A DNA stretch of 34,615 nucleotides from Aquidulcibacter sp. (GTDB lineage Bacteria > Pseudomonadota > Alphaproteobacteria > Caulobacterales > Aquidulcibacteraceae), in NCBI GenBank assembly GCA_027532555.1, contig JAPZTJ010000043.1:1-34615 (forward strand), written 5' to 3'. Every line of letters begins with the position of its first letter. Position 1 is the first letter of the stretch. Below are positions 26,387-33,419 of the stretch, piece after piece. Both the position numbers and the translations under genes were made by a program. The notes under the pieces are model-generated. The model did no database searches. It saw nothing but the letters and a program-made list of their open reading frames with translations, and had not been told where the DNA came from.

Positions 26387-27586
26387 ATGTCGCTTGAAAC
26401 ACTCGGGGCTCGCGCGGACGCGAGCTTGCAAACCATTCCAGACATTGATTTGGGCTTTGATAAGCCCCGCGCGCAAACCCGTGTCGTTGTTGCGATGTCT
26501 GGTGGGGTGGACTCGTCGGTGGTCGCGGCTTTGGTGCAAGCGGCAGGTTATGAGACCATTGGCATCACCTTGCAGCTCTATGACCATGGCGCTGCGCTGA
26601 AGAAGCAAGGTGCATGCTGCGCTGGGCAAGACATCCACGACGCACGCCGCGTAGCCGATCAGATCGGAATTGCCCACTATGTGTTGGATTACGAAAGCCG
26701 TTTTAAAGAAGCGGTGATCGACAATTTTGCTGACACCTATCTCGCTGGCTTCACACCAATCCCTTGCGTCCGCTGCAACCAAAGTGTGAAGTTCAAAGAC
26801 TTATTGGAAACAGCGCGCGATCTTGGTGCAGATTGTTTGGTGACCGGTCATTATGTCGGCCGCGTTGATGGGCCAGAAGGTGCAGAAATGCGCCGCGCAG
26901 TGGATGCGGCGCGCGACCAATCGTATTTTCTGTTCGCAACCACGCGGGCGCAATTGGGCTTCTTGCGGTTTCCATTAGCTGATCTGCCTAAGCCTGCCGT
27001 GCGCGATATCGCGGCCAGCCTGAATTTACCTGTGGCAATCAAGCCCGACAGCCAAGACATTTGCTTTGTCCCCAATGGTAAATACGCCGATGTGGTGGCC
27101 AAGCTGCGGCCCGGTGCGGCTGAGCCGGGTGAAATCTTGCATGTGGATGGACGCGTGCTGGGCACCCATGACGGTGTGATCCATTTCACGGTGGGTCAAA
27201 GACGCGGCCTTGGCATTGCCACGGGGGAGCCGCTGTTTGTGGTCAAGCTCGACGCAGCCGCCAAACAAGTCTTCGTAGGCCCAAAAGAATGCTTAGCCGT
27301 TACGCATATCACCCTCACAGACGTAAATTGGATCGGCGAACACGTCACCGGCGAAGATGCGCTCGACGGGCGCCGTGTGTTAGCGCGCGTCCGTTCAACC
27401 CGTCCGCCAGTTCCTGGAACCCTGCAGATCGGGGCAGGGTGGTCTGTTGTCTTGGATCATCCCGAAGAAGGCGTCGCCCCTGGACAAGCTTGTGTGTTTT
27501 ATGACCCCAACGACAATGGTGACCGGGTTTTAGGTGGCGGTTGGATCGCAGCGACCGCTCTGCGCGCCGAAGGCTTGGCGCTGTAG
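26387..27586 (+). CDS. mnmA: tRNA-specific 2-thiouridylase MnmA
   Basis: MnmA adds the 2-thio group to the wobble uridine of tRNA Lys, Glu and Gln. The 399-residue protein has the PP-loop [17 protein letters not shown] (about 33-49), the catalytic Cys127 in [12 protein letters not shown], the partner Cys226 in [10 protein letters not shown], the GHYV motif and [19 protein letters not shown] in the C-terminal half. An extension of about 30 residues precedes the PP-loop. A strong ribosome-binding site (GGAAGGAGA) supports the ATG at 26387. Apparently unrelated to the flagellar genes before it. Confidence 0.97.
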   Translation: MSLETLGARADASLQTIPDIDLGFDKPRAQTRVVVAMSGGVDSSVVAALVQAAGYETIGITLQLYDHGAALKKQGACCAGQDIHDARRVADQIGIAHYVLDYESRFKEAVIDNFADTYLAGFTPIPCVRCNQSVKFKDLLETARDLGADCLVTGHYVGRVDGPEGAEMRRAVDAARDQSYFLFATTRAQLGFLRFPLADLPKPAVRDIAASLNLPVAIKPDSQDICFVPNGKYADVVAKLRPGAAEPGEILHVDGRVLGTHDGVIHFTVGQRRGLGIATGEPLFVVKLDAAAKQVFVGPKECLAVTHITLTDVNWIGEHVTGEDALDGRRVLARVRSTRPPVPGTLQIGAGWSVVLDHPEEGVAPGQACVFYDPNDNGDRVLGGGWIAATALRAEGLAL

Positions 27587-27617
27587 CTCTTAGCCGCGGT
27601 CTGGGTTAAATCGAGGC

Positions 27618-28139
27618 ATGCCCAATTATCATCAGCCTAAGAATATGAGTTTTGTGCCGCCTATCCTGAGGCGGAAATTCATCGTACCCGATAATCCGCG
27701 GGAATTGGGAACTTTGGTGGCGATTATCGGCCTGGCCATCAGCTTGATGGCGGCGTGGCCAACCGCTGTCGATCTCACCCAATGGATGGGCAAGCGCTAC
27801 GCGGAGGCCAAGCGGGTTGCGATTGTGCCGTTTCGTGCCGGTCTTCAAAGCCGCCTTGTCGGAGTTTATCTGATCGAGGACGAGAATAAGGTTCAAGTCG
27901 CCGTACGCGGTAGCCGCGTTTATCTCAGCAAAGAGGCTGTCGCCCCAAAAGCCTTGGTTGTTTGGCGGGCAGGGCGGTCGGATAAGGCCGAAACCCTGTT
28001 CCAATATCTCGACTATTTGTTGGGCCTGCCCATTGGTCTTGGGATTTTGGCTTGGGGCTTGCTTATTCGCTCTAAGCGAGCGGATCCATTCGAAGAAGCG
28101 ATGGCAGATCGCGCCGATGAGGGCGGCCCAGCTGTATGA
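27618..28139 (+). CDS. Hypothetical two-helix membrane protein
   Basis: I do not recognise this 173-residue protein. It has a basic, Pro-rich N-terminus (VPPILRRKFIVPDNPREL), a membrane helix at about 30-48, a soluble middle of mostly beta character (RVAIVPFRAGLQSRLVGVYLIEDENKVQVAVRGSRVYLSKEAV) and a second helix at about 132-150 followed by a charged tail. Helix prediction suggests the middle part is extracytoplasmic. The start is uncertain: the ATG at 27618 has GAGG very close by, and another ATG lies at 27645. Its stop overlaps the rlmJ start as ATGA, so the two are translationally coupled. Confidence 0.75.
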   Translation: MPNYHQPKNMSFVPPILRRKFIVPDNPRELGTLVAIIGLAISLMAAWPTAVDLTQWMGKRYAEAKRVAIVPFRAGLQSRLVGVYLIEDENKVQVAVRGSRVYLSKEAVAPKALVVWRAGRSDKAETLFQYLDYLLGLPIGLGILAWGLLIRSKRADPFEEAMADRADEGGPAV

Positions 28140-28969
28140 ATTATCGTCACGCATTTCATGCCGGTAACTTCGCAGATGTCTGGAAGCACTTGGCGCTGGT
28201 GCTCAGCCTCGATCATTTGAGGCTTAAGGAAGCCCCATTCCGGGTGCTCGATGTCTTTGCGGGCATTGGCACCTATGATCTCTCGAGCGAAGAAGCCGCA
28301 CGCAGTCCTGAGTGGCAAGATGGCATCGCTCGTTTATGGGCGGCTGAAGACCCACCCGCGCCGGTTAAGCGGTACCTCGACCTTGTCGCAGCAGCGGGCG
28401 ATGGCCCCAACACCTATCCTGGGTCCCCTGCGTTGATTGCAGAAATGCTGCGCTATCAGGACAAAGCTCTGTTCTGCGAGCTGCACCCCATCGATTATGA
28501 AATCTTGGCCGCACGGTTTGAGCGCGCCCGCGGCATCAAGGTTGAGCGCCGCGATGCGTGGGAGGCGGTGCGTGCCCATTTGCCACCGGTTGAACGCCGT
28601 GGACTGGTGCTGATCGATCCACCTTTTGAGCGTCCGGGCGAATTTGAGCGTTTGGTTGAAGCCTTGCAAGATGGCCTCAGCCGCTGGGCAACCGGGACCT
28701 ATATCCTCTGGCATGCCGACAAGGATCACTATGTCACCGGAGAATATCGCCGCGCTTTGGCAGAGACTGAAGCGCGTTTGCTGGTCGCCGATTTACAGGT
28801 CTGCGCGCCTCATGAAGGCCAAGGTTTGGTCAGTGCTGGGGTGACAATTGCCAACCCGCCATTTGGCCTAGAAGAGGCTTTGGCCGAGGCGGGGAGCTTT
28901 CTCGCATCACTTTTTGCACGCGGAAGCGGGGCAAAGGCTGAAATAGCGCGCATTTCTGGCCGTTGGTGA
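28136..28969 (+). CDS. rlmJ: 23S rRNA (adenine2030-N6)-methyltransferase RlmJ
   Basis: RlmJ methylates A2030 of 23S rRNA. The 277-residue protein begins MNYRHAFHAGNFADVWKHLAL, the family hallmark. It has a SAM-binding motif (VLDVFAGIGTYDLSS), the PGSPALIAEMLRYQDKALFCELHPIDYEIL segment, the catalytic motif IV DPPFE (LVLIDPPFERPGEF) and the C-terminal LVSAGVTIANPPFGLEE region. Length is typical. Its ATG overlaps the stop of the upstream membrane-protein gene by four bases. Confidence 0.94.
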   Translation: MNYRHAFHAGNFADVWKHLALVLSLDHLRLKEAPFRVLDVFAGIGTYDLSSEEAARSPEWQDGIARLWAAEDPPAPVKRYLDLVAAAGDGPNTYPGSPALIAEMLRYQDKALFCELHPIDYEILAARFERARGIKVERRDAWEAVRAHLPPVERRGLVLIDPPFERPGEFERLVEALQDGLSRWATGTYILWHADKDHYVTGEYRRALAETEARLLVADLQVCAPHEGQGLVSAGVTIANPPFGLEEALAEAGSFLASLFARGSGAKAEIARISGRW

Positions 28970-29175
28970 GGTTGCTTCTCGTCTCACACTCGCGCATAAG
29001 GCGATAGCAGGTTCGTTTTTAACAAACTGAAATGACCGCACCGGCCCCGCTACTGGTCGCACACGCCCCATTCATTGCGTGCAAGACCAGATAGCTTCGG
29101 CTTTGTGCTGGTCTGTCTCAGTCGAGATGGCCCTGTGGCGGCGCAACCCTGCTCCGTCGGTTCCCGGGGAATTAC
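28970..29175 (+). other. Leader/intergenic region before the cold-shock gene
   Basis: About 200 bases with no convincing gene. A short ribosome-binding site (GGGGAA, 29165-29170) precedes the cold-shock start. No promoter or known RNA motif was recognised. Long structured leaders are common in cold-shock genes, so this is where one would sit. Confidence 0.4.
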
Positions 29176-30255
29176 ATGCGTTTCGACGACGACGACGAAG
29201 ATACCAAGCCAGGCGACAAGAAGAAGAAGCCACGTGAACGCGCACGTGGCATGGAAGAACCTTCATTCGACGCACCATCACCTTCATTCAATGACCGTCC
29301 ACCACGCCGTGACTTTGGTGGTGGCGGTGGCTTCGGCGGCGGTGGCGGCGGTGGCGGCGGTTTTGGCGACCGCCCACCCCGTCAATACGGCGACCGTCCG
29401 CAAGGTGGCGGTGGCTTTGGTGACCGTCCACCGCGTCAGTATGGCGACCGTCCGCAAGGGGGCGGTCGCGATGGCGAGCGTCCACCGCGTCACAATGGCG
29501 ACCGTCAGCAAGTGGGCGGGGGCTCTGGAGACCGGCCACCCGGTCACTCGCGCTAACCAGTGCTCTCGTGCGCTCTCTTTGGTGACCGTCCACCGCGTCA
29601 GTATGGCGACCGTCCGCAAGGCGGCGGTGGCTTTGGCGACCGTCCACCGCGTCAATATGGCGACCGTCCGCAAGGCGGCGGTGGCTTTGGTGACCGCCCA
29701 CAGCGTCAATATGGCGACCGTCCGCAAGGCGGCGGTGGCTTTGGTGACCGTCCACCCCGTCAGTATGGCGACCGTCCGCAAGGCGGCGGTGGCTTTGGCG
29801 ACCGTCCACCGCGTCAATATGGCGACCGCCCACAAGGCGGCGGTGGCTTTGGTGATCGTCCTCCGCGCCGTGACTTTGGCGGCGGCGGCGGCGGTGACCG
29901 CGGCCCTCGCAACTTTGAAGATCGTGCCCCGCGCGAGCCTTTGGAAAACCATGAAGGCACTGTGAAGTTCTTCAATGCGGAGCGTGGCTTTGGCTTCATC
30001 ACCCCTGATGGTGGTGGCGCAGATGTGTTTGTGCACATTTCAGCGGTTCAGCGTTCTGGCTTTGAAGTGTTGGAACCAGATCAGCGCTTGGCTTTCCAAA
30101 CCTTGCCTGACCGCTTTGGCAAGGGCCCTAAGGCAATCAATCTGTCCTTGTTGGATGGCTCTGCCTCTGCAGCGTCTCCAGCGCGCGATCTGGGCGATTC
30201 CGCACCAAGTGGTGACGATGATCAACCAGATTTACGCGATTACAATCCAGAATAA
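29176..30255 (+). pseudogene. Arg/Gly-repeat cold-shock domain protein, interrupted by an in-frame stop
   Basis: Reading through one TAA (29554-29556), the frame encodes about 359 residues. It has an acidic/basic N-terminus (MRFDDDDEDTKPGDKKKKPRERARG), Gly tracts, about nine 18-residue repeats of type FGDRPPRQYGDRPQGGGG (from residue 63), a cold-shock domain (EGTVKFFNAERGFGFITPDGGGADVFVHIS, with RNP1 GFGFITP and RNP2 DVFVHIS) and an acidic tail. Such proteins bind single-stranded RNA, and the RG-rich part is probably disordered. The stop falls in the fourth repeat unit, which keeps its 54-base length but is scrambled, while units on both sides are near-perfect. As written, translation stops after 126 residues; GTG 29560 lacks a ribosome-binding site. 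Either a damaged gene or a base-calling error. Confidence 0.82.
29362..29877 (+). repeat. 54-bp tandem repeats encoding an Arg/Gly-rich region
   Basis: Nine 54-base units beginning at 29362, 29416, 29470, 29524, 29578, 29632, 29686, 29740 and 29794, plus a partial tenth to about 29877. Units 1-2 and 5-9 are nearly identical; unit 3 has several substitutions, and unit 4 is diverged in its second half and contains the stop. Long open frames on the minus strand here are a by-product of the repeat. Confidence 0.93.
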
Positions 30256-30260
30256 GACTG

Positions 30261-30287
30261 TGGTCGGGGCTGAAATAGTTCCGACTA
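30261..30287 (+). other. Hairpin at the end of the cold-shock gene
   Basis: An 11-bp stem with a 5-base loop (arms TGGTCGGGGCT and AGTTCCGACTA), complete only on plus-strand RNA, where three pairs are G-U. It has no T-run, so it is probably a stabilising 3' hairpin just ahead of the real terminator at 30310. Confidence 0.4.
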
Positions 30288-31070
30288 CTTGCTCTCACTA
30301 ACGCGATAGCGCCGCCCTTGGACTTTGATCTGGGGCGGCGTTTTTGTGCGTTCAAAGGCCCGCCAAGCCGGCTCAAGGTCCCGCCAGAAGCTTGCCTTTG
30401 GCCCTTGCCCTATTTGCATCATCCGAAATGACGTCATTTGAAATGGAAAAACATGGAAGGGGATAGATGCCTGTCCGTTCACCAATGCCGAATAGGCGAT
30501 GGTATAGACTTCTTCCATATCTTGATCGGTTAGCCCGTAATGTCGCCCCGAGGCGCAGCCTGCCTGCAGCAAGCTGGGTGCGCCGCGCCAGCCACGCCCA
30601 CGATCATAAGCGTTTGGCCAATTAAGATTGATGCCTAAGTAGCCGACCCCCTGTGGGCGCATTTGCGAAGCGGTAATGGTATAAAAGCCTTCCGGCTGGC
30701 CCGTTGACGTATTTTGGCGTGGCCCTAACGCCCCATCCTTACTGCAAATCTTAAAGTTCCTCAGCCGACTATAGGCACCAGATGGGGCCTTCGCCCAGAC
30801 TTCCAGTCGGTCTTGCTCTCGGATTAAGCGAAAATAGACCGGAGTACCCAAGGTCAAGCCGAGGTCTGAATAGGCAAAAGCCAAACGTTGACGGGTACGC
30901 TCAATCGCAGCGGCACCGACTGAGGTAACAGCCACGCGCACGCGGGCGCTCGCTTGGGCCTTTGGTTCGGCAAGGACTGCTTCAGTCCCGGTTGTCGCTA
31001 CCAGCAATACACTCGCGACCACTGCCAGGATGTGGCGGCGGAAGAGTGCCTTTGGTAACGCACAGACCAT
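30285..31070 (-). CDS. YafK-type L,D-transpeptidase homologue lacking the catalytic cysteine
   Basis: A 261-residue exported protein (signal-like N-terminus, basic then hydrophobic, to about residue 34) with the YafK/YkuD fold: YSRLRNFKICSKDGALGPRQ, QPEGFYTITASQMRP, NLNWPNAYDRGRGWRGAP and LTDQDMEEVYTIAYSALVNGQASIPFHVFPFQMT. The family normally has HG-x-C-x-S-x-GC before the YxMTD segment, with catalytic Cys. Here the HG is Gln169-Ala170 and the GC is Arg176-His177, while Cys172 and Ser174 remain. It therefore probably cannot act as a normal cysteine transpeptidase and may bind peptidoglycan or regulate. It converges with the cold-shock gene. Confidence 0.82.
   Translation of the reverse strand: MVCALPKALFRRHILAVVASVLLVATTGTEAVLAEPKAQASARVRVAVTSVGAAAIERTRQRLAFAYSDLGLTLGTPVYFRLIREQDRLEVWAKAPSGAYSRLRNFKICSKDGALGPRQNTSTGQPEGFYTITASQMRPQGVGYLGINLNWPNAYDRGRGWRGAPSLLQAGCASGRHYGLTDQDMEEVYTIAYSALVNGQASIPFHVFPFQMTSFRMMQIGQGPKASFWRDLEPAWRAFERTKTPPQIKVQGRRYRVSESK
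30310..30345 (+). terminator. Rho-independent terminator of the cold-shock gene
   Basis: CGCCGCCC (30310-30317) pairs with GGGCGGCG (30333-30340) and is followed by five Ts. This is a strong plus-strand intrinsic terminator for the cold-shock gene. It lies inside the 3' end of the convergent minus-strand L,D-transpeptidase-like gene. Confidence 0.82.
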
Positions 31071-31174
31071 GGGGGTTCCTCAACTCATCAATCGTTTTGG
31101 GGCGGCTGCTGGTTCAGCGGTCTAAACCAGATCGGGCTATAGGCCCACGACCGTTAAAGCGATATAAAACCTCA

Positions 31175-32158
31175 ATGCAACCACTTATGAACCTGATTAC
31201 TGATGTGCCCGGCTTAAAAATTGGCCAAGCCGAAGATGTAGCCGCGCTAACAGGTGTTACCGTGCTCTATCCCGATGTTGCGGCCGTTTGTGGCGTCGAT
31301 GTGCGCGGCGGTGGACCGGGCACGCGCGAAAGCGATGCCTTAGCACCTGAGAATCTTGTGGATGCGATTGACGCCCTTGTCCTGTCGGGGGGCTCTGTTT
31401 ACGGCTTGGCGGCTGCAGATGGCGTGGCAAGCGTTTTAGGCGCGCGTGGGCGCGGCTTTGGGTTGATCGACTTGCCGGGGGTGCCCCGTTCACCAGTTGT
31501 GCCATCTGCCATTCTCTACGACTTGGCCAATGGCGGCAATAAAGGTTGGGGGCAAGACCCGCCTTACCGGGCACTTGGCGCGCGCGCGCTGGACGCGGTG
31601 TCAGATCGCTTTGAGCTAGGGGCGCATGGCGCTGGCATTGGCGCTCGGGCAGGGCAGCTGCGGGGTGGGTTAGGCTCTGCCAGTCACCGCACGGCTGATG
31701 GCATCCATGTCGGGGCTATTGTTGCGGTCAATTGCTTTGGCAGTGTCATCATGCCCGGCAGTGACGCATTTTGGGCTTGGCCGCTGGAACAAAATGGTGA
31801 AGCCGGTGGCGTTCGCCCGGATCCTACCCTGGTGGTCGATGGTGACGATTGGGGGCCTGCTAAGGCCAATCCCGCCGCACTTGGCCGCACCAACACGACT
31901 ATCGCCTGTGTGGCCACCGATGTTGCCCTAACGCCTGCCCAAGCCAAGCGCGTTGCCCAAATGGCCAGCGCCGGCCTTGCCCGTGCAATTCGACCAATTT
32001 TTGCCCCGTTTGACGGCGATGTCGTGTTCGCCATGTCCACGGCTCAGCAAAGTTTGGCAGAGCCAACCCACTTCAACATAGCCCGAATTGGGGCTTTGGC
32101 TGCGGATTGTTTGGCTCGGGCTGTCATGCGTGGCGTCTATGCAGCCAAAGACGCTTGA
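31175..32158 (+). CDS. P1-family peptidase (DmpA/S58 type)
   Basis: A 327-residue protein of the DmpA/P1 family, N-terminal-nucleophile aminopeptidases that cleave themselves into two chains. Family blocks present: NLITDVPGLKIGQAEDVAALTGVTVLYPD, GVDVRGGGPGTRESDAL, DALVLSGGSVYGLAAADGV and GRTNTTIACVATDVALTPAQAKRVAQMASAGLARAIRPIFAPFDGDVVFAMST. The Asn-Thr in NTTI is the expected cleavage and nucleophile site. The reading frame is open upstream to 30962 but that part lies opposite the transpeptidase gene, so I start at ATG 31175; its ribosome-binding site is weak and ATG 31187 is possible. The substrate is unknown. It is divergent from the transpeptidase gene, with 104 bases between. Confidence 0.88.
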   Translation: MQPLMNLITDVPGLKIGQAEDVAALTGVTVLYPDVAAVCGVDVRGGGPGTRESDALAPENLVDAIDALVLSGGSVYGLAAADGVASVLGARGRGFGLIDLPGVPRSPVVPSAILYDLANGGNKGWGQDPPYRALGARALDAVSDRFELGAHGAGIGARAGQLRGGLGSASHRTADGIHVGAIVAVNCFGSVIMPGSDAFWAWPLEQNGEAGGVRPDPTLVVDGDDWGPAKANPAALGRTNTTIACVATDVALTPAQAKRVAQMASAGLARAIRPIFAPFDGDVVFAMSTAQQSLAEPTHFNIARIGALAADCLARAVMRGVYAAKDA

Positions 32159-32195
32159 TCTTCGCCTCAGCGCCGTCTAATGACGCCGCCTCAGC

Positions 32196-32272
32196 GCGCC
32201 CGTAGCTCAGCTGGATAGAGCATCAGACTACGAATCTGAGGGTCGGGCGTTCGAATCGCTCCGGGCGCGCCA
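32196..32272 (+). tRNA. tRNA-Arg (anticodon ACG)
   Basis: A 77-base cloverleaf with encoded CCA: acceptor GCGCCCG pairing with CGGGCGC (32262-32268), discriminator G, D-arm GCTC/GAGC, and anticodon stem TCAGA/TCTGA with loop CTACGAA (anticodon ACG at 32230-32232). The T-arm is GGGCG-TTCGAAT-CGCTC. The 3' end borders a mobile-element-rich region. Confidence 0.97.
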
Positions 32273-32435
32273 TTTTACTCATTAAAAACAATAATTTACT
32301 AGAGAGAAGGTCAATCGTTTGATCCTTCGTTTGTGGCATTTTAGCAGTATTCAAGCCGCAAATTTGGTTCTTCGCAAACCGTGCGGTCACTACTTCTTCA
32401 CTTTTCCAGACGCTCATTATAATTTCGCAAGCGGG

Positions 32436-32606
32436 TGGCAGGCCTTCGTCGCCGCGCTGCTCGTATGCGGCTTTCCAGCGATAGAAACTTGTTCAGCCCA
32501 CGCCGAAGTATCGGCAAGTTCGGGCTACGTGGCCAGCTTGGTCAGCATGGCGCAACACCCGCAGCTTGCGCTGAATATCTCGTTCTTCTTTGGTCATTGG
32601 ATCCAT
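32436..32606 (-). pseudogene. IS481-like transposase N-terminal remnant
   Basis: From ATG 32606 on the minus strand the frame reads MDPMTKEERDIQRKLRVLRH, ADQAGHVARTCRYFGVG, stop, TSFYRWKAAYEQRGDEGLP. This matches the N-terminal helix-turn-helix of IS481-type transposases, in which the stop position is normally Arg (CGA to TGA, 32493-32495). Similarity ends after about 57 codons, and the catalytic DDE part is absent. A decayed fragment with no function expected. The neighbouring plus-strand frames (32319-32633) are its shadows. Confidence 0.75.
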
Positions 32607-32741
32607 CGCTCTGGTTGCCTAGCGGCAATATGAAAGATGTCCTGCGAATCCCTACAGTCCCAAATAACTTGGGTCGACAGACTAACGCCATCTGATATCA
32701 CAGTGATTGCTAGCGAAATGCCTTTCTGCTATGAGGTTAAA

Positions 32742-33323
32742 ATGCTCATTTTAATCCCCTTTTCACCGTCGCACTTTTCTGAGTTGGCAAGCTGGTTCGC
32801 AAGTGAAGCTGACGTTGTCCAATGGGGTGGGCCAACGCTTTGCTTTCCTCTTTTGGACAAACAGTTAGATGAAATGCTGGTCAAGGGACAGCAAAATCCT
32901 CCAGCGAGATTGTGCTGGATGGCCGAAAAGGCAGGTGCTCTTGTCGGCCATGTCCAGTTGGCGTTTGATTGGCGTAATGGAAACGCCGTGCTTTCTCGCG
33001 TTGCTCTCGCCCCAAAGTTGCGACGACAAGGGCTCGCAGCTCCAATGGTCGCGTTGGCTATTCATGCTGCCTTTGATTTCGAGACGATTCAACGGCTTGA
33101 ACTGAACGTCTATTCATGGAACGTGCCAGCCATCAAAACTTACCAAAACTTAGGCTTCCAACTCGATGGCGTTCGCCGATCATCTGCGCTTGTTAGCGGC
33201 GAGCGATGGGACACCGCCATAATGAGCTTACTTAGAGGCGAGTGGCAAATGCCCCACCTTTTGGGGTCAGAAAGGCCGAGCTGCACAGAGCCGGGGACTG
33301 CCTCAAAGGTGGGGGTCGTATGA
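32742..33323 (+). CDS. GNAT-family N-acetyltransferase
   Basis: A 193-residue acetyltransferase. The GNAT core is visible as LCWMAEKAGALVGHVQLAF, the acetyl-CoA-binding motif A VALAPKLRRQGLAAPMVALAIHAAFDF, and the C-terminal LELNVYSWNVPAIKTYQNLGFQLDGVRR. This is the RimJ/YjhQ-like pattern; the substrate is unknown. I start at ATG 32742, with GAGG (32733-32736) five bases upstream; the 35-residue extension to 32637 is not GNAT-like. The last 30 residues diverge from the family and overlap an inverted repeat. It sits between transposase remnants, suggesting acquisition with mobile DNA. Confidence 0.8.
   Translation: MLILIPFSPSHFSELASWFASEADVVQWGGPTLCFPLLDKQLDEMLVKGQQNPPARLCWMAEKAGALVGHVQLAFDWRNGNAVLSRVALAPKLRRQGLAAPMVALAIHAAFDFETIQRLELNVYSWNVPAIKTYQNLGFQLDGVRRSSALVSGERWDTAIMSLLRGEWQMPHLLGSERPSCTEPGTASKVGVV
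33252..33314. repeat. 10-bp inverted repeat at the 3' end of the acetyltransferase gene
   Basis: CCCCACCTTT (33252-33261) and AAAGGTGGGG (33305-33314) are perfect complements with 43 bases between. They lie in the diverged C-terminal coding part of the acetyltransferase. Possible end of a small mobile element or a terminator-like structure; no T-run follows. Confidence 0.5.
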
Positions 33324-33419
33324 ATTGGTGGATGATTTTTGGCGAAGATGGCTGTGTGTGTATATTCTAGGCCAAGTGCGAATTTCCAGCTTTCATCTTC
33401 CAGCATGCGCCACAGGTCG

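Noticed and set aside
29362-29877. CRISPR array or minisatellite
   Set aside because: The 54-bp units are contiguous, without unique spacers, and stay in frame with a coding sequence.
29284-30036. Long minus-strand reading frames of 250 and 181 codons, and a 296-codon plus-strand frame, over the cold-shock gene
   Set aside because: They are by-products of the GC-rich 54-bp repeat; the repeat-plus-cold-shock-domain frame has a recognisable domain and a ribosome-binding site.
32223-32417. Minus-strand reading frame of 64 codons ending RPERFERPTLRFVV
   Set aside because: The C-terminal part is the antisense of the tRNA-Arg gene, a well-known source of spurious protein annotations.
32319-32633. 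104-codon plus-strand reading frame
   Set aside because: The opposite strand encodes a recognisable IS481-like transposase fragment over the same bases.
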